From Paracoccaceae bacterium (GTDB lineage Bacteria; Pseudomonadota; Alphaproteobacteria; Rhodobacterales; Rhodobacteraceae): a stretch of 11,930 bases of DNA. The stretch lies in contig RFUP01000035.1 in NCBI GenBank assembly GCA_009922885.1, positions 1 to 11,930 of the forward strand, given 5' to 3'. The notes beneath the pieces are model-generated. The model did no database searches, was not told where the DNA came from, and was given only the letters and a program-made list of their open reading frames with translations. Made by a program: the position numbers and the translations under genes. This document shows positions 6,892 to 11,930 of the stretch, one piece after another (the stretch's first letter is position 1; every line of letters starts with the position of its first letter).

Positions 6892-8076
6892 TTATCTATA
6901 AAGACAGTCGCGCAAGCGGATCAGGCCCGCCTGCATCTCGTCCTTCGGGGCCACCATCGCGACCCGCACGTACCCTTTGCCAGGGTTGCGGCCCTGGTCG
7001 TCGTCTTGGCTCAGATAGGCCCCGGGGAGCACGCGCACGCCGGTTTCAGTCCAAGCTTTCAATGCGGCGGTTTCGCCGTCTTCCACCGGAAGCCAGAGGA
7101 AGAAACCTGCATCCGGGCCTTTGTAGGAGTTCACTTCGCGGAAAATTTCGTCCGCGAGAGCGTATTTCTCACCGTAAAGGCGGCGGTTCTCGACCACATG
7201 CGCCTCGTCCGCCCAAACCGCTTCGGCAACGCGTTGCAAGGGCAGCGGGATCGGTGCGCCGGAATAGGCGCGCAACTGCTTGCAGGCGGCGATGCTTTTC
7301 GGGCCACCCGCGATAAAGCCCGCGCGCAAACCGGGCAGGTTCGAGCGTTTGGAGAGCGAATGGAAAACCACCACGCGTTCGGGGTTGGCCTTCATCTCGG
7401 CGGCGACTTCCAAAGCCCCCACGGGCGGTTCGGTGCCGCGGTAGATCTCGGAATAGCACTCATCCGCGAAGATGCGGAAATCATAACGCTCGGCCAACGC
7501 GATCAGCGTGCGCCAATACGCGCGCGAAGCCACGGAGCCTTGCGGGTTGGCGGGCGAGCAGATGTAGACGGCAGCCGTGCGGTTCAGAACGGCAGGCGGC
7601 AGGCTGGCGTAATCCGGCAGATAGCCGTCTTCGCGCGTGGCAGGCACGAACATCGGCTCGGCAGCCACAGAAACCGCCCCGATCATATAGACCTGATAGA
7701 AGGGGTTCGGCATGAGAATGATCGGGCGCTGGCCTTTCACCTTCTCCGGCACGAGCGCCATGCACACGTTATAAAGCGCTTCCCGTGTGCCATTTGCGGC
7801 CATGACCTGCGTTTCGGGATCCATTGCAACGCCGTAGCGGCGCTTGATCCATTCGCTGATCGCACCGCGCAATTCGGGCGTGCCTTCGTTCGGGGGATAA
7901 ACGCCAAAGCCCGCGATTTCGCGGTTCAGGATATCGGAAATCCAAGCCGGAAACGCGTGTTTCGGCTCGCCGATGGTCATGTGCACAACGGGGCCGCCCG
8001 CAGGATGCGGGTCAAGAAGCGCGCGCAAACGCGGAAACGCATAGGGCGGCAAGTTCGAAAACCGCTCGGGAAACAT
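6892..8076 (-). CDS. dapC: class I/II aminotransferase, DapC-type (N-succinyldiaminopimelate aminotransferase)
   Basis: A 394-residue PLP-dependent fold-type I aminotransferase. The active-site Lys is K243 in FHSLSKRSNLPGLRAGF; N177 (CSPANPQG), D205 and Y208 (ADECYSEIY) are the usual PLP contacts. Several stretches match beta-proteobacterial DapC as I remember it: HMTIGEPKH, NGTREALYN, PNPFYQVY, DEAHVVENRRLY and VLPGAYLS. DapC makes N-succinyl-LL-diaminopimelate for lysine and peptidoglycan, consistent with its place ahead of ftsK and lolA, though many genomes label this gene only as an aminotransferase. The frame is open to a TTG at 8091, but the ATG at 8076 has GAGG 9 bases upstream and the expected N-terminus, so it is preferred. 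The substrate assignment is by motif similarity and remains moderate. Confidence 0.88.
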   Translation of the reverse strand: MFPERFSNLPPYAFPRLRALLDPHPAGGPVVHMTIGEPKHAFPAWISDILNREIAGFGVYPPNEGTPELRGAISEWIKRRYGVAMDPETQVMAANGTREALYNVCMALVPEKVKGQRPIILMPNPFYQVYMIGAVSVAAEPMFVPATREDGYLPDYASLPPAVLNRTAAVYICSPANPQGSVASRAYWRTLIALAERYDFRIFADECYSEIYRGTEPPVGALEVAAEMKANPERVVVFHSLSKRSNLPGLRAGFIAGGPKSIAACKQLRAYSGAPIPLPLQRVAEAVWADEAHVVENRRLYGEKYALADEIFREVNSYKGPDAGFFLWLPVEDGETAALKAWTETGVRVLPGAYLSQDDDQGRNPGKGYVRVAMVAPKDEMQAGLIRLRDCLYR

Positions 8077-8085
8077 CTCTGACTG

Positions 8086-8089
8086 CCTC
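8086..8089 (-). promoter_or_regulatory. ribosome-binding site that fixes the dapC-like start
   Basis: GAGG on the minus strand, 9 bases before the ATG at 8076. The alternative TTG at 8091 lies just upstream of this site and would place it inside the gene. Confidence 0.55.
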
Positions 8090-8133
8090 AATTTATCGGG
8101 ATCGTTACGCCCCGTTTTTTGCCAGAGTAATCA

Positions 8134-8169
8134 AACCGCGCGCACCCGTCCAGAAAAAGCCGCGCGGTT
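8134..8169. repeat. 9-bp inverted repeat in the dapC leader
   Basis: AACCGCGCG (8134-8142) and CGCGCGGTT (8161-8169) are perfect inverted copies separated by 18 bases. The element sits in the 140-base gap between the dehydratase stop and the dapC-like start, about 60-90 bases before the latter. On the minus strand the second arm runs into TTGATTACTCTGGCAAAAAA, an A/T-rich stretch that could hold promoter elements for the dapC-ftsK operon. It could be an operator or a hairpin; there is no T-run directly after it, so it is not a clear terminator. Confidence 0.5.
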
Positions 8170-8195
8170 CCACGATGTTGTGGCATTTTGGACAG

Positions 8196-8210
8196 TGCCC
8201 GCGATGGGCA
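8196..8210 (-). repeat. short hairpin after the dehydratase stop
   Basis: TGCCC (8196-8200) pairs with GGGCA (8206-8210) around a 5-base loop, starting about 7 bases after the dehydratase stop codon. It is too short, and has no T-run, to be called a terminator with confidence. The rest of the 8077-8216 gap contains the longer inverted repeat listed separately and no credible gene. Confidence 0.3.
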
Positions 8211-8216
8211 GGTTCC

Positions 8217-9035
8217 TCAGGCGGTGGCCTTGGCTTCCATGCATTGACGGCCATCCGCGCCCCGCACCCAAAGCGTGCCATCCTGTTTCCAGCAAAGCGT
8301 GACGGTTTCATCCACTGTAACGGGCGCCGTTGCACGGAAGGCGAAGGAGGCGAGCGGGCCCATCTTGCGTTCGGCCATCAGCATGAGGAGCTGCGCCAAA
8401 AGCGGGCCATGCGTGACCAAGCCGGGATAGCCTTCAACGCTACGGGTATAGTCGCCATCGTAATGGATACGGTGCCCGTTCATGGTAAGGGCGGAATAGC
8501 GAAAGAGCAGCGTTGTGGTGAAGGCGGCGGTTTCGGCATGGTCCTCATCTGTGGTAGCTGCGGGCGGCACGGGTTTCGGAGCGGCAGGATCGGGGTCTTC
8601 GCGGTAGACGAGGTCTTGCTCCTCCGACAGGCAGAGCGCGCCGTTCTGCCGAATTTCGTGCAGCAGGGTGACGAAGCCCAAGGGGCCGGTGCGGCCATCC
8701 TTGCGGCTCACCTTCAGGATCGAGGTGTGCTTTTCCGCCGGGATGCCTGCCAGAAGCGGGGCCGAAAAGGCAAGCCGCCCGCCTGCCCACATGCGGCGGG
8801 GCAATCCCAGATCGGGGATGAGACCGATGCCCGTTTTCGGATGCCCGTCGCGGCCCAAGCGGGCAGGCGCCTCGGGGGCCCAGAAATGGATCTGGTGGAA
8901 GAAGGGCGGTAGAGGTGCGCCCGTTGTGACGGTCACGGGAACGTCCAGCGCGGTTTGCAGTGTGGCCCCGCGTGCGGGGTCCATCACATCGTGGATCACT
9001 TCGGTTTGACGGGGTGTTTCGAGTTCGCTAGCCAT
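8217..9035 (-). CDS. HTD2/MaoC-like hotdog dehydratase (FAS1-like dehydratase domain)
   Basis: A 272-residue protein with two hotdog-like halves, resembling the mesaconyl-C4-CoA hydratase / HTD2 group that hydrates or dehydrates acyl-CoA or acyl-ACP thioesters. The N-terminal half has FFHQIHFWAPEAP and RRMWAGGRLAF (80-90), common in the family. The C-terminal half has the hydratase-2-like signature FRYSALTMNGHRIHYD (178-193) and EGYPGLVTHGPLLAQLL (201-217). In this subfamily the position of the catalytic Asp of true (R)-hydratases appears as Asn (N186) while the following His (H191) is kept. No signal peptide, so cytoplasmic. It is divergent from the VOC gene with only 39 bases between starts, and no acyl-CoA pathway genes flank it, so the substrate is unknown. 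The start ATG has a modest AGGG upstream. Confidence 0.88.
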   Translation of the reverse strand: MASELETPRQTEVIHDVMDPARGATLQTALDVPVTVTTGAPLPPFFHQIHFWAPEAPARLGRDGHPKTGIGLIPDLGLPRRMWAGGRLAFSAPLLAGIPAEKHTSILKVSRKDGRTGPLGFVTLLHEIRQNGALCLSEEQDLVYREDPDPAAPKPVPPAATTDEDHAETAAFTTTLLFRYSALTMNGHRIHYDGDYTRSVEGYPGLVTHGPLLAQLLMLMAERKMGPLASFAFRATAPVTVDETVTLCWKQDGTLWVRGADGRQCMEAKATA

Positions 9036-9074
9036 GATGACGCGACCCTAGAAGCGAGGCGAAAGACGCGCAAG

Positions 9075-9476
9075 ATGGCCAAGCCTGTTCTCACTGCTTT
9101 GGATCACCTCGTTCTGACTGTCGCCGATGTGGAGGAGACGCGGGTTTTCTACACGCGCGTGCTGGGGATGGAGGCCGAACGCTTCGTTCCCGCCGATGGC
9201 AGCACGCGTTGGGCGCTCCAATACGGGGTTCAGAAAATAAACTTGCACCAGTCGGGCGCCGAATTCGAGCCGAAGGCCGGGCGCGTGATGCCGGGGAGCG
9301 CGGATCTGTGTTTCCTGAGCGAGACGCCGATTGCGGACTGGCAGGCACATTTTGCCCGCGAGGGTGTTGCGGTGGAGGAAGGCCCGATCAAACGCACGGG
9401 CGCAACCGGGCCGATCCTGTCGCTTTATATCAGAGACCCCGACAATAACCTGATCGAGGTTTCGAACCGCCTTTAA
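9075..9476 (+). CDS. VOC family protein (glyoxalase/bleomycin resistance/dioxygenase fold)
   Basis: A 133-residue single-domain vicinal-oxygen-chelate protein with two beta-alpha-beta-beta-beta repeats. The first begins LTALDHLVLTVADVEETRVF; the second ends YIRDPDNNLIEVSNRL. Candidate metal ligands are H11, H58 (KINLHQSG) and E128 (NNLIEV), the usual positions in this fold. Family members include glyoxalase I, extradiol dioxygenases and thiol-transfer resistance enzymes; this one cannot be assigned a reaction from sequence. The ATG at 9075 is chosen since the fold starts immediately after it; the open frame upstream (to 8955) lies over the divergent dehydratase gene and is not likely coding. 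A weak GAGGCGAAAG precedes the start. Its stop shares bases with the convergent FMN reductase stop. Confidence 0.9.
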   Translation: MAKPVLTALDHLVLTVADVEETRVFYTRVLGMEAERFVPADGSTRWALQYGVQKINLHQSGAEFEPKAGRVMPGSADLCFLSETPIADWQAHFAREGVAVEEGPIKRTGATGPILSLYIRDPDNNLIEVSNRL

Positions 9477-10009
9477 CGGCGGGCCTCCGATTTAAGGGCC
9501 TGCATCAGCTCGCTTAGAGTGTCGATGTAAAGCTGTCCTGTGAGGTGGCCTGCCTCGTCGAATTGCTTCGCGCAATCCGCGAGATGCATTTCCGGGCCCG
9601 CAATCACCCGCGCGCGAAACGGCACCATGAAACTGCGCAGGATCATCTGCGCTCGCTCGCCGCCCGACCGCCCCGAAGAGGCCGACAGTACGGCAACGGG
9701 TTTTCCAACCCATGGGTGTGGTTTCGAGCGGCTCACCCAGTCGAGCGCGTTCTTCAACACGCCGGAGGGGGCCTTGTTGTATTCGGGTGTGGAAATGATC
9801 ACGGCTTCTGCCCCTTTGATCGCCTCCACCAGCGCAGCGACCGATGCGGGAATGCCTTCAGCGCTTTCCAGATCGCCATCGTAAAGCGGCAGGTGCAGGT
9901 CGGCTTCCTGATATTCAGCCTCACCATAAAGGCGGGCGGCTTCGCGAAGGAGTTTGCTGTTGCACGAGGCCGCACGCAGCGAGCCGGAAATGCCGAGGAT
10001 GTAAGCCAT
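9473..10009 (-). CDS. NAD(P)H-dependent FMN reductase (flavodoxin-like fold)
   Basis: A 178-residue cytoplasmic flavoprotein of the FMN_red family, which includes ChrR/YieF quinone and chromate reductases, SsuE and azoreductases. The FMN phosphate loop is GISGSLRAASCNSKLLR (6-22); the flavin-ring segment is STPEYNKAPSGVLKNALDWV (73-92), and ASSGRSGGERA (110-120) is the third typical loop. Length is normal and the motifs are intact. Likely activity is NAD(P)H-dependent reduction of FMN, quinones or similar acceptors; the physiological substrate is unknown. The start ATG has AAAGG 8 bases upstream. The gene begins only about 21 bases beyond the T-run of the ompA-like terminator, so its promoter, if separate, must overlap that hairpin. 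The stop TAA overlaps that of the VOC gene in a shared TTAA. Confidence 0.93.
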   Translation of the reverse strand: MAYILGISGSLRAASCNSKLLREAARLYGEAEYQEADLHLPLYDGDLESAEGIPASVAALVEAIKGAEAVIISTPEYNKAPSGVLKNALDWVSRSKPHPWVGKPVAVLSASSGRSGGERAQMILRSFMVPFRARVIAGPEMHLADCAKQFDEAGHLTGQLYIDTLSELMQALKSEARR

Positions 10010-10030
10010 TGGTCTGCCTTTCTGTTTGCG

Positions 10031-10081
10031 CCAAAAATAAAGCCCTGCGCGGTGCCTGCAAGGGCAGGTCGCGCAGGGCTT
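10031..10081 (-). terminator. strong intrinsic terminator of the ompA-like gene
   Basis: AAGCCCTGCGCG (10040-10051) pairs perfectly with CGCGCAGGGCTT (10070-10081), 12 bp. A small internal loop separates this from a second 5-bp stem, CCTGC (10055-10059) with GCAGG (10064-10068), closed by the tetraloop AAGG. On the minus strand the hairpin is followed by TTATTTTTGG, a U-rich tail. It lies 14 bases after the ompA-like stop codon and fits a Rho-independent terminator. Confidence 0.9.
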
Positions 10082-10095
10082 ATGTGCATTGGCGC

Positions 10096-10755
10096 TTAGG
10101 CGTTGGGCAGGATCACGATATCCACGCGGCGGTTCAGGGCGCGCCCTTCTGCCGTTAGGTTCGAGGCAACAGGCTGGTCCATGCCGCGCCCGATGGTCTG
10201 GATCCGCATCGACGGCACGCCGGAGCCGATCAGCACGGCAGAAACCGCCGCTGCACGGCGCTGCGACAGGTCGTAGTTGAACGCGGCCGATCCGGTGTCG
10301 TCGGTATGGCCTAGAACCTGCACGGTCGATTGCGGGTAGTTCATAAGGCTGGCGGCGACGGTCCGCAGGTCAGAAGTGATGACCGGATTGAGCGTGGCAC
10401 TGTTCGTGGCGAACAGAATGTCTTGCGGCATGGTGACGATCAGGCGGTCGCCCGTGTTCTGGATCGTGGCACTATTGCCAAGCTGGGCGCGAAGTTCCGC
10501 TTCCTGCTTGTCGAGCGAGTAGCCCAGAGCGGCACCTGCGCCAGCCCCCAGCACCGCACCTTTGATGATGCCCTTGCCTTTGTCATCCGACACGAGTGCC
10601 CCCGTGACTGCGCCAAGAAGGCCGCCGATCAGCACGCCTTGCTGGGTCTTGTCACCCGCTTGGCCGGAACCGGGCGCGCCCGGATCTTCGCAGGCAGCGG
10701 TGAGGGTCAAAGCCGCCGCAGCGGCAAACAGCGAGAAACGCGAAAATGTGGTCAT
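10096..10755 (-). CDS. OmpA-family envelope protein (YiaD-like, putative lipoprotein)
   Basis: A 219-residue cell-envelope protein. A hydrophobic signal (residues 1-21) ends in LTAAC with Cys22 as the candidate lipidation site; the lipobox is imperfect, with Thr rather than Leu at -3. A glycine-zipper region follows (about 40-79: GVLIGGLLGAVTGALV and GAVLGAGAGAALGYS). The C-terminal OmpA domain (about 110-218) has VLGHTDDTGSAAFNYDLSQR and TAEGRALNRRVDIVI; D152 and R167 match the usual diaminopimelate-binding pair. It probably tethers the outer membrane to peptidoglycan, like YiaD/Pal-type proteins. AAGG lies 7 bases before the ATG, a TATAAC -10-like box and a 14-bp palindrome lie upstream, and a strong terminator follows, so it is likely a single-gene transcript. 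Confidence 0.93.
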   Translation of the reverse strand: MTTFSRFSLFAAAAALTLTAACEDPGAPGSGQAGDKTQQGVLIGGLLGAVTGALVSDDKGKGIIKGAVLGAGAGAALGYSLDKQEAELRAQLGNSATIQNTGDRLIVTMPQDILFATNSATLNPVITSDLRTVAASLMNYPQSTVQVLGHTDDTGSAAFNYDLSQRRAAAVSAVLIGSGVPSMRIQTIGRGMDQPVASNLTAEGRALNRRVDIVILPNA

Positions 10756-10777
10756 GGCGACGCCTTCTTGTGGTCAG

Positions 10778-10791
10778 TCCGGAATTCCGGA
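10778..10791. repeat. 14-bp perfect palindrome upstream of the ompA-like gene
   Basis: TCCGGAATTCCGGA is its own reverse complement. It lies 22-36 bases before the ATG and 9-22 bases past a -10-like box, so close to the expected transcription start. As DNA it could be an operator; as RNA it could fold into a 5-bp stem with an AAUU loop at the 5' end of the message. Confidence 0.6.
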
Positions 10792-10799
10792 TCGCTCCC

Positions 10800-10805
10800 G
10801 TTATA
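10800..10805 (-). promoter_or_regulatory. candidate -10 box of the ompA-like gene
   Basis: TATAAC on the minus strand within the 119-base gap upstream of the ompA-like gene, in a short AT-rich patch (CATATAACG). A start about 7 bases downstream would give a leader of roughly 35-40 bases including the palindrome and the ribosome-binding site. No good -35 match is seen at 16-18 bases upstream, so a different sigma factor or an activator may be needed. Confidence 0.4.
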
Positions 10806-10874
10806 TGGGAATACGCGCGAAGGCGTAGAGAGGTTCCGAAACTATCGGCACCTTTCCGCGCAATTTTCCGTGTT

Positions 10875-11714
10875 TCAGGTTTCAATCCGCGCGGATTCCC
10901 ACGCCAAGATGGCCCGTTTCACTGGAAGCCCCCAGTGATAGCCCCCCAAGGCGCCAGACTTTCGCAGGGCGCGGTGGCAGGGGATAAGAAAGCTCACCGG
11001 ATTGCGCCCCACTGCGGTTCCGACGGCGCGCACCGCTTTCGGATGGCCCACGGATTGGGCGAGTTCGGAATAGGTGGTGACATGGCCCGAGGGGATGCGC
11101 AGAAGCGCTTCCCAGACCTTGATCTGGAACGGCGCGCCGATCATGTGGAGTTTGGTTTCGCCCGATTGCCCGAAGGCGGTTTCCACCCAAGACCGGATCG
11201 CTTCGGGGTGTTCTTCATAAAGCGCGTTGGGCCAGCGGGATTTTAGATCGCGCATTGCCTCGTCGCGCCCCGTCTCGGCGCTGAAGGCCAAGCCGCAAAG
11301 GCCGCGCGCGGTGCCCATCGCCAAGGCTTCGCCGAAGGGCGTGTCGAACCAACCCCAGTAGATCGTGAGGCCCGCGCCGCCTTTGGCAAACTCGCCGGGC
11401 GTCATGGCTTCCCATGAGACAAAAAGATCATGCAGGCGGCCCGTGCCGGACAGCCCCACCTCGCCTGCGGCCTCCAGTGTGGTGAAGCGGTCTTGCAGCA
11501 CTTGGCGGGCGTGATCGAGGGTGAGGTATTGCTGGTATTTCTTCGGGCTGACCCCCACCCATTGCGAAAAAATGCGCTGGAAATGTGAGGGGCTCATGCC
11601 CATGCGGCTGGCCAGATCATCCAGCGAAAGGGCGCTGCCGCCCGCATCGATTTCATCGAGGGCGCGCCGCATGACCTGAAAATGATAGGCGTTCTCGTGC
11701 GTCAACTCGGTCAT
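10875..11714 (-). CDS. AraC-type HTH / methylated-DNA-protein-cysteine methyltransferase fusion (Ada-like, lacking the N-terminal sensor)
   Basis: A 279-residue fusion. Residues about 10-110 form an AraC-type double helix-turn-helix (LDDLASRMGMSPSHFQRIFS at 31-50; VSPKKYQQYLTLDHARQVL at 55-73). Residues about 115-275 form an O6-alkylguanine-DNA alkyltransferase: FQIKVWEALLRIPSGHVTTY (196-215), the Arg-finger helix KAVRAVG (226-232) and the catalytic IPCHR with acceptor Cys246. It should remove alkyl groups from O6-guanine in a suicide reaction. Compared with E. coli Ada it lacks the N-terminal zinc domain whose Cys senses methyl phosphotriesters, so any gene regulation must be switched differently. 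GGAGG 6 bases before the ATG supports the start. An inverted repeat lies 23-40 bases upstream. The neighbouring genes are not DNA-repair genes. Confidence 0.95.
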   Translation of the reverse strand: MTELTHENAYHFQVMRRALDEIDAGGSALSLDDLASRMGMSPSHFQRIFSQWVGVSPKKYQQYLTLDHARQVLQDRFTTLEAAGEVGLSGTGRLHDLFVSWEAMTPGEFAKGGAGLTIYWGWFDTPFGEALAMGTARGLCGLAFSAETGRDEAMRDLKSRWPNALYEEHPEAIRSWVETAFGQSGETKLHMIGAPFQIKVWEALLRIPSGHVTTYSELAQSVGHPKAVRAVGTAVGRNPVSFLIPCHRALRKSGALGGYHWGLPVKRAILAWESARIET

Positions 11715-11736
11715 TCGGGGCCTCCGTTCTCTGGCG

Positions 11737-11754
11737 TTGATCTAACGCGATCAA
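11737..11754. promoter_or_regulatory. inverted repeat TTGATC-N6-GATCAA upstream of the Ada-like gene
   Basis: TTGATC (11737-11742) and GATCAA (11749-11754) are perfect inverted 6-mers separated by TAACGC. The element starts 22 bases before the start codon of the Ada-like gene and overlaps a -10-like TTAGAT on the minus strand, so a bound protein could block or control transcription. The half-sites resemble those of the FNR/CRP family, but the spacing is longer than the standard FNR box. Confidence 0.45.
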
Positions 11755-11791
11755 GGCGCGCAGGGCGACCCGTTTCTTGCGCGAAAGCCCT

Positions 11792-11930
11792 TCAAGCCGC
11801 GTGGCGGTTGCGGCGGGCTTGGCGGATGGCAAGTGTGGCGTAAAGCACCAGCACCACACCCGCCGCGCCTGCGGCGAAGAGGGCGAAGGCTCCGCCCATC
11901 CCTGCGCCTGCAAGCCCGGACAAAACCGGA
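11792..11930 (-). CDS. integral membrane protein, C-terminal fragment (possibly MFS transporter)
   Basis: The last 45 codons of a gene whose remainder is beyond the right edge. The fragment is one hydrophobic, glycine- and alanine-rich membrane segment (GGAFALFAAGAAGVVLVLYA) followed by a positively charged tail (IRQARRNRHAA) and a TGA stop. A final transmembrane helix with a short basic cytoplasmic tail suits the end of a major facilitator superfamily transporter, but other polytopic membrane proteins would look the same. It is on the same strand as the Ada-like gene, 77 bases upstream, so the two could share a transcript. No clear terminator lies between them. Confidence 0.6.
   Translation of the reverse strand, partial: PVLSGLAGAGMGGAFALFAAGAAGVVLVLYATLAIRQARRNRHAA

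Noticed and set aside
6814..8082. 422-codon open frame on the plus strand opposite the dapC-like gene
   Set aside because: It mirrors the aminotransferase, whose active-site motifs are intact. The antisense translation has no recognisable motif.
8105..8335. 76-codon minus-strand frame ending in a CPKCHN zinc-ribbon-like stretch
   Set aside because: Most of it overlaps the end of the dehydratase gene in another frame. It has only one CxxC pair and no good start or ribosome-binding site. The Cys residues fall in the intergenic hairpin region.
10832..10852. Hairpin GGT-CCGA / TCGG-ACC after the Ada-like gene as a terminator
   Set aside because: The stem has a T-C mismatch, only 7 pairs, and no T-run follows on the minus strand.
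11737..11754. Standard FNR/FnrL box
   Set aside because: The half-sites fit, but the spacing is 8 bases between TTGAT and ATCAA rather than 4, so it is not a canonical FNR site.
11653..11913. 86-codon minus-strand frame spanning the gap upstream of the Ada-like gene
   Set aside because: It runs through the real C-terminal membrane helix in another frame, across the intergenic repeat and into the Ada-like start. Its composition is not protein-like.
1..11930. Mobile element, defence island, CRISPR or phage genes
   Set aside because: No transposase, integrase, direct-repeat array or toxin-antitoxin-like gene pair is seen. The genes are housekeeping or common accessory families with uniform base composition.

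Overview
The window looks like ordinary chromosomal DNA of an alphaproteobacterium, most likely a member of the Rhodobacteraceae (Roseobacter/Rhodobacter type). The sequence is GC-rich, the FtsK, LolA and DUF1285 proteins have a Rhodobacterales look, and the order dapC-like aminotransferase, ftsK, lolA is one I associate with that family. There are no transposases, integrases, CRISPR arrays, tRNA or rRNA genes and no phage genes. Coding density is very high; the longest gene-free stretch is about 140 bases.

Layout, left to right. (1) Positions 1-1570, minus strand: a MoxR-type AAA+ ATPase whose stop overlaps the start of a DUF58 protein that runs off the left edge. (2) 1641-2219, plus: a DUF1285 protein divergent from moxR. 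(3) 2221-3135, minus: an EamA/DMT-family membrane transporter, one base away from the convergent DUF1285 gene. (4) 3230-8076, minus: an apparent dapC-ftsK-lolA cluster comprising a succinyldiaminopimelate-type aminotransferase, the FtsK DNA translocase and a LolA-like periplasmic lipoprotein carrier. (5) 8217-9035, minus: an HTD2/MaoC-like hotdog dehydratase, divergent from (6) 9075-9476, plus: a small VOC-fold (glyoxalase/dioxygenase) protein. (7) 9473-10009, minus: an NAD(P)H-dependent FMN reductase whose stop codon shares bases with that of the VOC gene. (8) 10096-10755, minus: an OmpA-domain envelope protein followed by a strong intrinsic terminator. (9) 10875-11714, minus: an AraC-type HTH fused to an O6-alkylguanine-DNA alkyltransferase (an Ada-like protein without the N-terminal sensor domain). 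(10) 11792 to the right edge, minus: the C-terminal end of an integral membrane protein, possibly an MFS transporter.

Functionally the window mixes envelope and division housekeeping (FtsK, LolA, OmpA-like, DapC-like for lysine and peptidoglycan precursors), a MoxR/DUF58/DUF1285 module whose cellular role is poorly defined, DNA-alkylation repair, and small redox or metabolic enzymes. I found no clear new multi-gene system. The items worth a second look are mostly regulatory-looking DNA structures: alternative hairpins before lolA, a palindrome at the likely start of the ompA-like transcript, an inverted repeat before the Ada-like gene, another in the dapC leader, and a strong terminator squeezed against the FMN reductase start.
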